A stretch of 64,000 bases of DNA, taken from the NCBI GenBank assembly GCA_030435675.1, contig CM059622.1:3906001-3970000 (forward strand), given 5' to 3'. The position numbers were made by a program, and so were the translations under genes. Below, one piece after another: positions 11,001 to 22,285 of the stretch. Position 1 is the stretch's first letter, and each line of letters opens with the position of its first letter. The notes beneath the pieces were generated by a model that worked only from the letters and a program-made list of their open reading frames with translations, did no database searches and was not told the origin of the DNA. Source of the DNA: Steinernema hermaphroditum (Eukaryota; Nematoda; Chromadorea; Rhabditida; Steinernematidae).

Positions 11001-14000
11001 GATGGGGGTCACACAAATAGATGAGGTCCTCTCAACGCTTTTAATTAATCGCAGAATTTTCAACCCTTCTCAAAGCATTCTACATTGTTCATACTGCCGC
11101 CACTCTCCATAGACAATCTTAGAGTAATCTAGCGATGCATGATTTCTCAAACCCTTAGGTTCAGGTGTGATCAGCTGATTCAAAAATCGATGCCTCACTT
11201 CTCCGCAAATGGCCCCTAATATTCTGCAAATTTTCTCCCCAGTCGACCGTTTCACTTCGTCTACCGTAACTACCAAGGATCTATTTTTGTAGTCTGCACC
11301 ATGACGCCTTGTTATGATGTGCACTAAGAGCCTGACGGTGTCATAAACACGCAATTAACTTGTTTCCGAGCGCCGAAGGCGTGAGCAAAACTGATGCTGA
11401 TGTTCGGGCGGACTTTTTGGGTGAACTTGTCCAAAGTTCGATCGATCGAGAAGATTCGCGACGAGAACGATGAAGAAGAAGCGAGTTCTCCGATTCCGCT
11501 GCACCGCCTAACCGTTTTTCGTGGCAGCGCACGTATTCCATCTTGCGCCCGATCATGTGACCGTGTGTGCACTTTACATCCTCATGGCGACGATTCGCTG
11601 CTTCTCTCTCGCGCCTATCGATTTCGGTTCAAACCTGTTCCGCGTGATTTGGCGTTTAACACTTAATTGGCCACTACATTTTGTTCAGATTCGGCAGGAC
11701 GGTGTTTGGTCGAGGTGAGGGGAGGTTTATGGTAGCTGCCGAGAATACTGTATTTTTGGAGGTGGTCGACGTCGATGTCCATATCAAGATAGCCATAGGC
11801 CCAATTGACTTACTCCTTTAAAATTGTGCTCGTGAGCCATACTTGTCATCCCAAACCTAGATTTATACACAAAATCTACTGATACCAGAAGGTCATCTTA
11901 GGACTATGATTATTGCCTTAGGTCGGTTCAATGCTTACCACACCCACATACCTATTTCGTGAATACGTTCACCAAATCCCTGAACCTTCTACTAACTGAA
12001 GTCTTTCCCTGACTTGTCTCCTGTGATAAAAGACACTAACTAAGCTTACATGGTTCTTTCCAGGTGAATGTTACGCAATGTCAAACTCGTCAAGATTTAC
12101 ATTTTTTGTTTTATCCGTTAGAGCACGAACGAGTTTGGAATATCCGCTTTGATCGGTCATTTTTTTCAAGTAAATCCGGTTTGGCCCGCCAGCGTTGGTT
12201 TCAGAACCAGAAACGTGGTCAAATAGCAACATTGCTAACACGTTCTATGGGAAATGACGTTTTAGATGATATAAAGGCGTTTACATGTTTTATGTTCGTG
12301 TTTTATGTTGTGTTAAAGGGCTCTAATCCTCATCCCAATTCAACTTCTTATGACTCCTATGAACGCTTGTAATGGTTTGGCTTACTCAGCGTTTGTTCTG
12401 TTTTTTCTTGCCTAGTTGCTACATGGCCACGAAATAACTGCCTCTTCTGTTCCAATGATCTGCAGAAATTGTGGAGAGACGTAAACATGCCAGTTATTTT
12501 ACAGCGCCAAATAGTGACCTTCCTGCCACAAAATCATAAACATCCTGTGCTCTCTGAACAACTAAGAATCAGTACAACGATTATAAGGCCTTAGACTCCC
12601 TGGTATTCCCCTTAGCGACGTTTTGACGCTTGATCTAAACGGAAAAATGTAGTGGGAGAGCCATGTTCCGTCTTGCCAAATTCTGTTCTTGACCAAGCGT
12701 CCACGGATCGAAATGCAGCTAAACAGAGCATATCTACGACATTGTTTCACACTCAAAATGTTCAACCATAGAAAGTAGGGTTTTGGGCTTGCTGAGACAT
12801 TCGAGTACCTCTCATTTCAACTGACCGATTTCACGTTTGTCTTCTTGTCCAAATGATTGGTCTTGGCTCTGTGCTTGTCTGACAAACGAGCACCGAAAAG
12901 TCTGCATGCATTTTGTGATATTTTGTGCAATGGAATGTGATCGCTGTCATAGAAATTTTACAAAACACGCACATTTTATTCTGGGCGTGTGACGTGCCAA
13001 AGTACATTAGTGGTGTACCTTGTGACACAATATATCTCATTTCCTTCTCTTTCTTGTTTTCGTTTAAACTTTGAACAATAACAAAAAGAACTCTGAACTT
13101 CGAGCACCTTAAATGAGCGCCTACATATCTTAAAGTGCACTAATAAAGGCGATCAATTTCATATAATGGCTCTCATCAATCTTATTATGGTATTTCACAT
13201 AATTAAAAGCATTCAAGAAGGTCTTGTGAAGCGTCACATGTCCACTTTATTAGATTTAAAACAACGATGCCTTTTAGAACGGATTTTGAAACTACCTCGC
13301 CGAATGGGAACAGTTAAAAACGACTCCAATTGGTTTCTTATTGTGCTGACTAAACAAATGACTCATTTAATTTGAATTCCTTGTTTTATTTAGCGTGTTC
13401 CTACAGGTAGAACTAAAGTGACGAATCTAATATGCATACGGTTGGCGTGATTCACTTGAAATGAAACGGAAAATATAATGTATTCCATAATTCTTAGCGG
13501 TTCACGGTGTGTCACGGTGTACCCTAAAGAACAGATATCAGTTATACAGTGAAATGATAAAGCATATGATCTTACTTCTGACTTTGAGAGTGACAAGAAA
13601 ACGCCATCAAAATATCCATCGTTCGAACTCATCGTAGTTTGCCCCAAGAGTCTTAAGAGCTGTATCTGTTGAGCTTTTGAAACATTCGTTCATCCCACCG
13701 TTTAAACTCATTCGGCCAGTGATCTTGATCTATTCGGCAGATATTGTCTCATCAAAGACCCCTATTGTTTTCGGGCTACGTTGGCCACATGGCAAAATTT
13801 CACAAATCTCATCAGATAGCAAAAGCTAGACCGTACTCAGACGGTGACAAGGAGACGTATAAGATATCGCAGAGATTTGGTTCGTGTTCTAAATCATCAT
13901 TCGTTCGTCTTCATTACGACTTCTAACAAAGCGTTCATATCTTTGTACGGTAGATGGTAGCATGTAGACCGAACCCTCGGGTATATTATTGTCATTCTTC

Positions 14001-15941
14001 TTGTACCTCACTGCCGGTCCTAGCTTTTGATTTTTGCGATCGACCGACAGTCCCAGAAGTATCAGAGAGTTGATTCCTGGTCATACTTCATCACTTAGAT
14101 TGCGTGTCGCCTAGACCCACTCAGATCCCTCTTAATCCAATCGAATCTCTCTGCTGAAGGGCCTTCACATTGGCCAAATTTCGTAAGCGTCATCAAAGAT
14201 CATCTTCTTCTTACCAGAAGGTTCCAGCCGGACTCTTCTCCAATCCACGTGTACACACTTGTTTTGACGGAGTTCAACGACAAGAAGCCGCCCGCTTCCG
14301 GCGATCTAAATTTATCTCCCGTGACAAAACAATTATTTGTTCGATCGCTCGGGGCGCGCGAGTGTTTCTTTCGATCGACGTCACGCGGCCGCGTCTGATC
14401 ACCTTTCGCCGCGCGCGTCCCTTTCCGCGAACCCGTTGAACCGCCACCGTAACATTGCGCCGTTTTTACGCCAAACCGCACATAACTTCTTGCGCCGCGG
14501 TTCGCTTCCTGTTCATGTCTGCGCCACGCTGTTCCCGCTGTAGATTCGAGACGAAGTCTAGACTGTCACCAAGCGTAAGTCTAAGTGGATGGCGATGACG
14601 TTAGCGAAGAGAAGGTGCGATGATCGATTGCGGTCTTGAGGGGGAAGAAGACGAAGAAGGCGAAGCACTAAAAGGGCGATCTGCGCTGCCTGATGAAGTA
14701 ATAATGGGTGGGAAGGTCGTGGTGGGAGCGCGTTGAACTGAGTTTAAATGACGCCGTTCTCTCATTTCTTCTTCCTTCTTTTGTCACTTTCACTGGATGA
14801 TGTTTCGTCTGGATTCTATCAAGCGTGATTGTGGGATGGAGCGTGACGCGAGCGATCAAAATTTAATCGATCTCTTTTCATTCGAATCCAAGGCCGTTTT
14901 TTTTTTGAGTCTCCGCTGCAAAAATCTCTTTTTGCGGTCTTCGGCTACGTGTATCATTGAAGTGTAAAAGTTACTGCATAGAATTCAGTCGTATAAACGT
15001 TGTCATTGCTATTCGTTAGCGTAGCTTCATTGTTACATTATCTCACGTGAGCAAAGTGACGGTTCCTTGTTTAACTAGTTAGCATTCGTTAGCATAGTCA
15101 CGTGACGTGATTATATCACAAGGAACCATCACTTTGGCTATCTGATTTGGATGGAATCAAAATATAGAGATTCATTCAGAACGCTAACTAGTTGCAGACG
15201 GGCCATTAGCTGTTCTAGGATCGCTGTCTTAAGGGTCTGGTTAAAGTGTCATCGCTTTTCTGTCAGTCAGTTCTCCTGGTCTGTGCATAGCATAGATTTT
15301 TCACCCTTGATCCTTATCGCAATTCAGATTCCTATGACACCTCTTAAAAGCCGTTCAACCCCTACCTACTCATTGTTGGTCATGATCGACCAAGTACGAT
15401 GTGGAAGTATCCACGTGAAAGGCCACATTTATAGGCGCCAACTGCTCATTCACAGAGCTAGATTTCTGTTTTTTAAAAGCCATAATCTGTTCCCTGTTTG
15501 ACAAATTCGTACATTCGCTGCTGAATCACCCCTTCACAAATATGGCATTTGAGGACGGAAAAGAATTGTCGATCATGAATTATACGTGTCCTTCTTTATA
15601 GCTGCTGTGTGCTGTTTGTCTAAATAGAACTTTCTAGCAAAATGACGATACATGTACAGTGCATATTGTTTTGACGGTCCCGGTTGTGATAAAATCAGCG
15701 TGATTGAAGATGTTTATTACCGGCAATCGTGTTCCGGTTCTTTTGCTTGACTGATGAGCCAATTGACCGTAATCGTGATACTTCTGTGAGCCGTCGATGG
15801 TCGCGCTTCGTGCTTTTTCGACTCTTTTCGACCACTGATGATCCAGTTCACTTTACTGCCGTCTGGAGAGTGAACATGTGTTCTCCGAGAGCAAGTTCCC
15901 CTCGTCAACCTTCTTCTATTTTCAGAAACAAGTTCACCACA
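8066..15941. other. 7.9 kb region without a recognised gene
   Basis: I found no open frame with a recognisable domain or a consistent set of exons. The longest frames (about 90-115 codons, for example near 12.1, 14.3 and 15.2 kb) have AT-driven or skewed composition and no motifs. The region contains a CACGTG-rich inverted repeat near 15.05 kb and GC-rich, CpG-containing stretches near 14.3-14.5 kb that might be promoter sequence. Non-coding RNA genes cannot be excluded. Confidence 0.45.
15052..15136. repeat. Imperfect inverted repeat with two CACGTG palindromes
   Basis: The arms CAAAGTGACGGTTCCTTGT (15052-15070) and its inverse at 15118-15136 match at 18 of 19 positions. TCACGTGA palindromes sit just outside the left arm and between the arms, together with two near-copies of ATTCGTTAGC. 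It could be a transposon remnant or a clustered E-box-like regulatory site. Confidence 0.4.
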
Positions 15942-17062
15942 ATGATCGCACTTCTCGGCTTGATCTACTTCCTCGCTCTGCCCGCCGGAGTGCACTCGGT
16001 CTTCTACATCTACCCGAAGACTGAAAACGCCCTCCTCGAGCAGGCGCAGAACCTGGGGGAGGCTGCCAAGGTTATGTATTTCAAGAGTGTCATCGGGGTG
16101 CATGACGAAGCGCAGAGGTGAGCAAGAGACGCCTGGATCATGGAGCTAATGAGGACGTTGTTGCAGACGGACTAAGTACTTAGACGGCTTGGAGATGTGC
16201 AACAACATAGGCACTGACCAAACTGTTCGAATGGAACATCGCGCCAGGACGGAAAGTCGCGTCGAAGACGCAAGGTTGCTGGAGAAGATGGGCCTCAAGG
16301 AGTTCACGGCGAAGTTCATGACCGTTCCTGTGGCGTTCATGCACGAGATTGCGCACTTGGTAGGTTCAGGCGCCGGTCTAGAGTCATTCATTTACGGTCC
16401 TTTCCAGGCCTGCAGCAAACACGAGCAGCAACTCCAATGTGGTGGTGTTTTCGAGGGAGACGAGATCACCAGGAACCGCATCATGGACCTGAAAACCATC
16501 GGAAACCACAAGATGATGTTCGAGAAGGAGTGTGTGAACCCCGCCTACGTTCCCGAGACCTATCCCTGCATCGGAAGCAACGTCGCTCAGTGGAGCGCTC
16601 CTTGCCGATTGGTAAGAAGGCGTGCTTCGTGCTTCTGAAAGCTAACGCGGTCATTCAGCTGATGGAGGACTACTGGAGAACGCGGGAGGAGATTAACGGG
16701 AAGATTTCTTCGATCTACGAAACCTCTCTGAGCACTGTCAAGAAGCTCCGTACGCGCCAGCGCTCGGCCATGAGAGAATTTGTTTTCCACAATGCGATGA
16801 GAATGATCGCCAAGTTGGAGGGTGAAAAGTGCGGAAAATTCAAGGCGGTAAGTCATAGCCGGTCCATCCCTGTCCATATGTCCAATTGCAGATGCGCCAA
16901 TGCGTGCTTCCCACACTGGAACGACGATGTGGCCGAGAGTCGATGGTCGCACTGCACACGAGTATCAGCCTCGGCTACTTGAGGACAGAGCGTCGCGAAC
17001 GTCTCCAACTGGACTTCCACAACTTTGGATTCCCGCAGGACCCGCGATGTGACGGCCTGTAA
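15942..17062 (+). CDS. Secreted cysteine-rich protein of unknown function
   Basis: Five exons (15942-16117, 16167-16359, 16408-16611, 16659-16847, 16892-17062) join in frame to a 310-residue protein. It begins with a signal peptide (MIALLGLIYFLALPAGVHS) and has ten cysteines after it, an even number suited to five disulphides in an extracellular protein. Cysteine contexts include EMCNNIG, ACSKHEQQLQCGG, EKECVNP, YPCIGS, SAPCRL, EGEKCGK, RQCVL and RRCGR, ending PRCDGL. No transmembrane segment follows. The spaced-cysteine, helical look recalls nematode DUF19/T20D4.11-like secreted proteins, but I cannot confirm that family. A TTTTCAG acceptor about 17 bases before the ATG could be a spliced-leader addition site. 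The gene model is well supported by phase; the function is unknown. Confidence 0.8.
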
Positions 17063-17525
17063 CCGCCTCCACCACACACTCCACGCCTTCTCATGCACGA
17101 CAAAACGGGACGACTTTCTTTTCTCAGCTGCTTTTCGGAGGAAAGCAAATGAGAACTATTCGATGCAATTGTAGTAGACGAGTGCATTCCTAACGTTAAA
17201 CGGCAGTTTGTTGTAATATATTCTGTAAATAGAGACAAATCACATGAAAAACTTCGACTAAGAAAAGTGAAAATCTGCGCGACTTGAGGTACGGCAGCTA
17301 CAAAGACCACTAAATCATAGTTGCACTGAATGTTGCGAGCAAGAACAATCTATGAGTCTTTAGTTGATGATTCACCCAAAGACATGACCAATCTCGACGC
17401 CAGGTTACCCGCAATCTTCATACAGCAGAAAACTATTGAAAAATTCATTAAACGACAATTAATCATCGATACGACAGCAACATTATTATTTACCTACACA
17501 AAGACTTTACTTCTTCACGACTTCC

Positions 17526-18056
17526 TTATTTCTTCGCCTTGCTCGACTTCGGCTGTGTTCGGCGGCGTGGAACGTCCTCGTATGTTAGCAGCTTCAGTCC
17601 GAGCTTCTTGGCACGGGACCGGGTGACTGGGCCTTTCGTAGCCGACGGGTTCTTCGATTTGCTGGATTTTGACGATTTCCTGCAAAAACGGCTGTCCGTT
17701 CACATTTCTTCAAGAAAAACTCACACAGACGCTTGGCCAGAAGATTCTTCGCTGAGGGTGAAGGAGATGCTTCGGAGACGAGAACGGCGCGCAGGAGTTC
17801 TAAATGAAGGGGAAAATAGTCACAACGGAGAACAAAGCGATTTACCTGGACTGAATTGGAGTGATGTCGTTGATTTGAAGCGTAGAATTGCGATGAGTGC
17901 TCAGAGGAGTAGATGTAATCACCCTACTGATCAGTCTGAAATATCAAAACATCAACAAAGAAGCGTCGAGATCGGATGCACAAACCGAGAATGCTCAGCA
18001 ATTTCAGAAACGGACTCCCGATCGGTGGCGCCTGTCTTCTTCCTCGCGGGATTCAT
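17526..18056 (-). CDS. Small basic chromatin-like protein, paralogue B
   Basis: Four exons on the minus strand (18056-17986, 17935-17846, 17799-17725, 17679-17526) join with matching phases into a 129-residue, lysine/arginine/serine-rich protein. It starts MNPARKKTGATDRESVSEIA, has a middle SRTPARRSRLRSISF, a Ser/Lys-rich run KSSKSSKSK, and the motif GPVTRSRAKKLGLKLL, and ends PKSSKAKK. The GP(V/I)TRSRAKKLGL motif recurs in the neighbour at 18390-18797, so the two are tandem paralogues. High basic and serine content with no fold suggests a DNA-binding nuclear protein, such as a histone H1-like or sperm nuclear basic protein; this is inference from composition. Start chosen as the first ATG giving an open spliced frame. 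Confidence 0.7.
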
Positions 18057-18389
18057 CTTCTTGAGCCTGTCGGGAACAAGCAATAGGTGTCGGACGACCG
18101 ATGGATGCGGGAGTGCGTCGTGAACTGCTCAACCGACTAAGAGCGGATCATATAAAGCCGGTCCGTTGTCTGAAGCACAGACGTCTAACGTCTGCAGCCT
18201 CCCGCTCGGCCATTTTGGAGCTCACATGGAAGGACTGTCAGAAGATGGCCCTGAATCACTTACAACATGACTTGCGCGAGAGCGACGTTCATGTTGTACC
18301 GTCGCAGACACAAAAATATAAAGACTAGTTAACAGGGATTTATTTTAACACCATTGGATTTTATAGATACAGGTGCATATAATCGGATA

Positions 18390-18797
18390 TTACGCGCGTA
18401 CAGTGCGCTTCGCTGCCATCGACTTCCTGGACTTCGGAGCTGGCGTGCTGCTGCGACTCGATTGAAGTAGCTCATCAGCAGCGAACAGTCTCAATCCGAG
18501 CTTCTTGGCACGAGAACGGGTGATCGGGCCGGAGACACTCAGCGGATTCCTCGCGCTGCTCGGATTGCGCGATACGGAGCGACGAACGCTCTTTCTGAAA
18601 AGCACAACGTTCAATGGGCACACAGTCACGGTTGCTTACTTCGCCTTCGAGGGCGCAGGAGTGGCGCTTCGTCCGCGACGGCGTGAGGAAGAGACAGAAG
18701 ACGATCTCTTCCGAGTGGAGGCGATGGATTTGCGGCCAGCAATAGACTTGCGGCCAACAGTAGACTTGCGTCCTTGGTTCTTCGCTGGAGGAGCCAT
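18390..18797 (-). CDS. Small basic chromatin-like protein, paralogue A
   Basis: Two exons (18797-18640 and 18594-18390) give 120 residues. The N-terminus carries repeated phosphorylatable units (GRKSTVGRKSIAGRKSIAS), then RKRSSSVSSSRRRGRSATPA, then the shared motif GPITRSRAKKLGLRLF, then SSTPAPKSRKSMAAKRTVRA. The R-K-S and S/T-P sites resemble histone H1 tails and sperm basic proteins. The gene is head-to-tail with paralogue B and close to a divergent VAP/MSP-domain gene; co-expression in sperm would be a reasonable guess but is not shown by sequence. Alternative: a generic nuclear scaffold or lamina-associated protein. Confidence 0.72.
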
Positions 18798-18984
18798 CTT
18801 CGGCGTGGAACGGTAGAGAGAAGACGACCGGCTACGAGTGGGGAACTCGGTAGACTGCTCCACTCAGCCGTCGAAATGGTATTTATAGACTTGTGGACTG
18901 TCTAGATGAAGCGCAGACTGTCTCAAAGGTGCCTCCAGATGCTCTGACGCTCTGGAAGGGCATTTCGATAGCGAGTCGTCGAAA

Positions 18985-19894
18985 ATGGCGGTCGAATCGA
19001 GCGCCGAGCAGGCTGTGGCACCGCCACAGTTCATCACTCTCGATCAGGTATCTTGCGCGCCTTCTGCCGCCTTCGCTTAACGCCGTCTTTTCAGACTCTC
19101 ATCTGCTTCGACGTGGAACAGCCGAGCGACGCCCGTCAGGAACTCATGATCGGCCAGACCATGGCTGGGGACAAGCCTGTAGCGTGGCGGATCCGAACGA
19201 ACGCTCCGACACGCTACTGCGTCAGTCCGAATTCCGGAGTCCTCGACTGTTCCAGCACCGTCGCTGTGAGTTTTCTTCCATAGATGCCGTCCGACGAGAC
19301 CTCTTGCAGGCCGTCGTTGTAGAGCTCATCGGCAACCGCTACAACCCCCACCACAAACTCATCGTACAGGCAATCGAGCTCCTCCCCGACGAATCGGCGA
19401 AGACCATCTGGAGGAGTGACCGCGCGAAGGTCGTCGAGAACGTCCAGACGATCCAATTGGAGTTGAGCACGACGCTGCTCAACCTCGACCACACTCAGCA
19501 CCTCAGCACAGAATCATCGTCGGCGCAGCGTTCCGCCTCGGTCACTTCGCTCCTAGAGCAGAGCTCCACCGTGGGAGCCGAGCGCGTCAAGGAGCTCGAA
19601 GCGCTCCTCGCGATGTTGGAATCGGACACACAGCAGATGAAGAAGAACGTCGAACAGACGCTTCGCCTCAAAGAAGTCCTCGAGAAGAACCTTGTCGGAC
19701 GGTGAGTCATCTTTCAGAGAAGTGAGGGTAACGGTAGTTTTAGAAATGAAACGAAGGTTGAACTCAAGAAAAAGATCGCTGACGCCGAAGTGAAGATGAA
19801 TGCGCTGCAAGAGAAAGTCGCGAAGCAGGAAGTAGAACTACGGCAGTCCAACATGAGCAAGCAGATGCAGAGTGATCAGTGTGTGGTTTCGTAA
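18985..19894 (+). CDS. VAP-like MSP-domain protein without a visible membrane anchor
   Basis: Exons 18985-19047, 19095-19265, 19310-19701 and 19744-19894 give 258 residues. Residues about 20-125 form an MSP domain: LICFDVEQPSDARQELMIG, VAWRIRTNAPTRYCVSPNSG, and NRYNPHHKLIVQAIELLPDE, the last matching the K-F-x-V-Q strand of VAP proteins. VAPs are ER proteins that bind FFAT-motif partners at contact sites. A Ser/Thr-rich linker is followed by a coiled coil (RVKELEALLAMLESDTQQMK onward, then KVELKKKIADAEVKMNALQE). A typical VAP ends in a C-terminal transmembrane helix; here the frame ends QSDQCVVS with no hydrophobic segment, and I saw no obvious alternative last exon. It may be a soluble paralogue, or the anchor exon was missed. 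The Aster gene at 39-44 kb also acts at ER contacts, though nothing ties them directly. Confidence 0.85.
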
Positions 19895-20919
19895 TCGCTC
19901 ATATAGTAATGTTTTATAAAGAGTTTATGAGCCTCCGTTTTCTTTTGTGGAGCTAAGCCTTGTGCCTTGCACGAAAATGCCCAGCTTTTCCATTCCACTC
20001 TTCACTTTCCGTGTTCCCATCAAATATTGCAAGGGATCCTGGAGCGACTCGTCGATATGGTGTGCTTCTGAGACTGATTCTCCATTGAAATCAGGGCGAC
20101 GCATATATATCAAGAGAATTTAAATGCCGAATTTAAATTTAAATGGTGAAAAGCCGTTTAGCCAAAAGTTATAGAACTCTTGTGTGCAAGTGGTCGCGCT
20201 TTTCGCGTTGGATATAACTTTTGTATCTTCACCACCTGTCCGCTATCCCACTTATCGTGTCCGTTTCAGAAACTTACCATGGACTGCGAAATGGGAGGTC
20301 AGCAGTCACATCTGGAGGATGTCACGGAAGCCCTGCTGACTTCAAAATTAGAGACTCAAGTACGTGGTCGTTCCCAGCCAAACTTACGATGCCGTTTTAG
20401 CAGCTCCAGCGAGGAAACGGAGAGCCTAGTAGGCAGCTCGAGAGCCTCAATTGGAGAATTGCGAAAGAAGGAACCCAGCGAGCCTTAAAATCAAGAGATC
20501 TTGAGACCAAACTTATCAACATGGAAGTAGCCATGGCAACCATGCGTGCTGAATTCGACGCCCGTATTGCCCAGAACACCAGAGAAATTAACGATCTCTA
20601 TGAGATCGGGTTCACTCATGATGACGTCGAAGCTGGAAAGCTGAAAAAAGACTTGATCGACGAGAAGATGGACGAGCTTCGCAAAACTCTCGATGACGTT
20701 TGCACTGAAAAAGCCAGGTAATATAGATATAGTTAATCTTCCTTTCACACATTAGATTTTAGACTCGAGATTGAGCACAGCAAGGCTGTTGAAGGCTACG
20801 ATGAACTGAAGGCCAAGGTCTCAAAGCTCGAGAAAGACTTGAATGCCAGCGATAGGGACCGCCTTAACTGTCAATCCCTAGTTCAGGATCTCCAGGCACG
20901 CCTTAACACTGCCGAAAAC

Positions 20920-21785
20920 CGTCGCAAGCATGCTGAAGACGAGAGCACTGTACGTTGTTGTCCAATGAAGGTCCGAACTCACAGCTGTTGTTAAGGTTCT
21001 TCGCGGTGAAAATAACGACTTGAAGAGGCAGCGTGAGACTCTTTGCCGAAAGATCGAGAACGAAGCCGCCCTACGCACAACTCTTGAGGACAAGCTTATC
21101 ACTTTGAAGGAAGATCTTGACTTCGCCAGAAAGACCCACGTTTCCCAGATGGATGAAGTCAAGCGCAAACGTCAACATGAAATGACTTCTGTTAGCAACG
21201 AGATGGAAAGCCGCTACCAGGCGCAGCTTCAAAAGCAACTCCAAGCCATGCGTGCTGACTTCGACGCCCGCATTGCCCAAAACCGCAGAGAAATTGATGA
21301 GCTGTACAAGACCAAGCTCTCTGAGGCCAACGAAACTGCTTCACGTGACCGCAGCAACGCCAAGGAAGCCCGCGAAGAAGCTGCTCGCGCTCGTCTCCGT
21401 GTTCACGAACTGGAGACTGTCCTATCAAGTTACAACAAACAAGTTGATGAGCTCAATAGAAAGATCGCCGATTTGGAGTCGGCCTTGCGACGTACGCTTA
21501 GCGAATACCGTTATTTGATGGACCTGAAGGTTCAGCTTGACGTTGAGCTTCAGGCATACCAAAAGTCATGTGAGGGTCAAGAGTCCCGTCGCAAGCACGC
21601 TGAAGACGAGATCAGTGTACGTTTTTGTCCAATGAAGGTCCGAGCGCATAGCTGTTGTTAAGGTTCTTCGCGGTGAAAACGATGACTTGAAGAGGCAGCT
21701 TGAGACTCTTCGCCGAGAGATCGAAGACGAAGCCGTTCTTCGCACAACTCTTGAGAACAAGCTTACCACCTTGAAGAAAGACTTA
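20920..21785 (+). repeat. Tandem duplication of a lamin-like exon-intron unit
   Basis: The segment from CGTCGCAAGCATGCTGAAGA near 20920 recurs near 21587, including the end of one exon, a 46 bp intron and the start of the next exon (VLRGENxDLKRQxETL). The two introns differ at only about five positions, so the duplication copied genomic DNA rather than cDNA and is fairly recent. The period is about 667 bp; copy 2 continues after the MITE at 22289. Confidence 0.8.
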
Positions 21786-22285
21786 CAAGGGAACATCCCC
21801 AAGTGTCCGACGAGTTAGGAGCTGAGATGTGGCGCGGCTTGTAGACGGTCTTCTAACTAAGAAAACGCACATAATCTCATCGGCCATAAATCAGTCGGGC
21901 TACCATAAAGATGGTCATGAAGTTGCAAGGTCTCCTGGTGCGATGTCCCTGACAAGTCAGAATATACGGTATTTTTGTCCGATTTTGGACGGGGTTTTTA
22001 AGGATTTCGGCATTTAGAGCCAAAATTAACATTACCAGTTAACAACCATGTTCTTTTAGCAAGAAAAGGGGTCAAAAAATGACAAAAAACTGACAAAAAT
22101 ACCGTATATTCTGACTAGTCAGGGACATCGCACCAGGAGACCTTGCAACTTCATGACCATCTTTATGGTAGCCCGACTGATTTATGGCCGATGAGATTAT
22201 GTGCGTTTTCTTAGTTAGAAGACCGTCTACAAGCCGCGCCACATCTCAGCTCCTAACTCGTCGGGCACTTGGGGATGTTCCCTTG
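21786..22285. mobile_element. 500 bp foldback MITE (PIF/Harbinger-like TTA target site)
   Basis: The left arm 21786-21979 and right arm 22092-22285 are inverted copies of 194 bp that differ at two positions, enclosing a 112 bp loop. The ends are CAAGGGAACATCCCC and its inverse. Both sides carry TTA (21783-21785 and 22286-22288), a 3 bp target duplication as made by PIF/Harbinger transposases. There is no open frame for a transposase, so it is non-autonomous. The near-identity of the arms indicates recent insertion. Removing the element and one TTA joins KKD-L-DFARKTH in frame in the host gene. The superfamily call rests on the target duplication alone. Confidence 0.88.

Noticed and set aside
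11324..11718. Overlapping open frames on both strands as a gene
   Set aside because: Several frames are open at once because of local composition; none shows motifs or joins to neighbours by splice sites.
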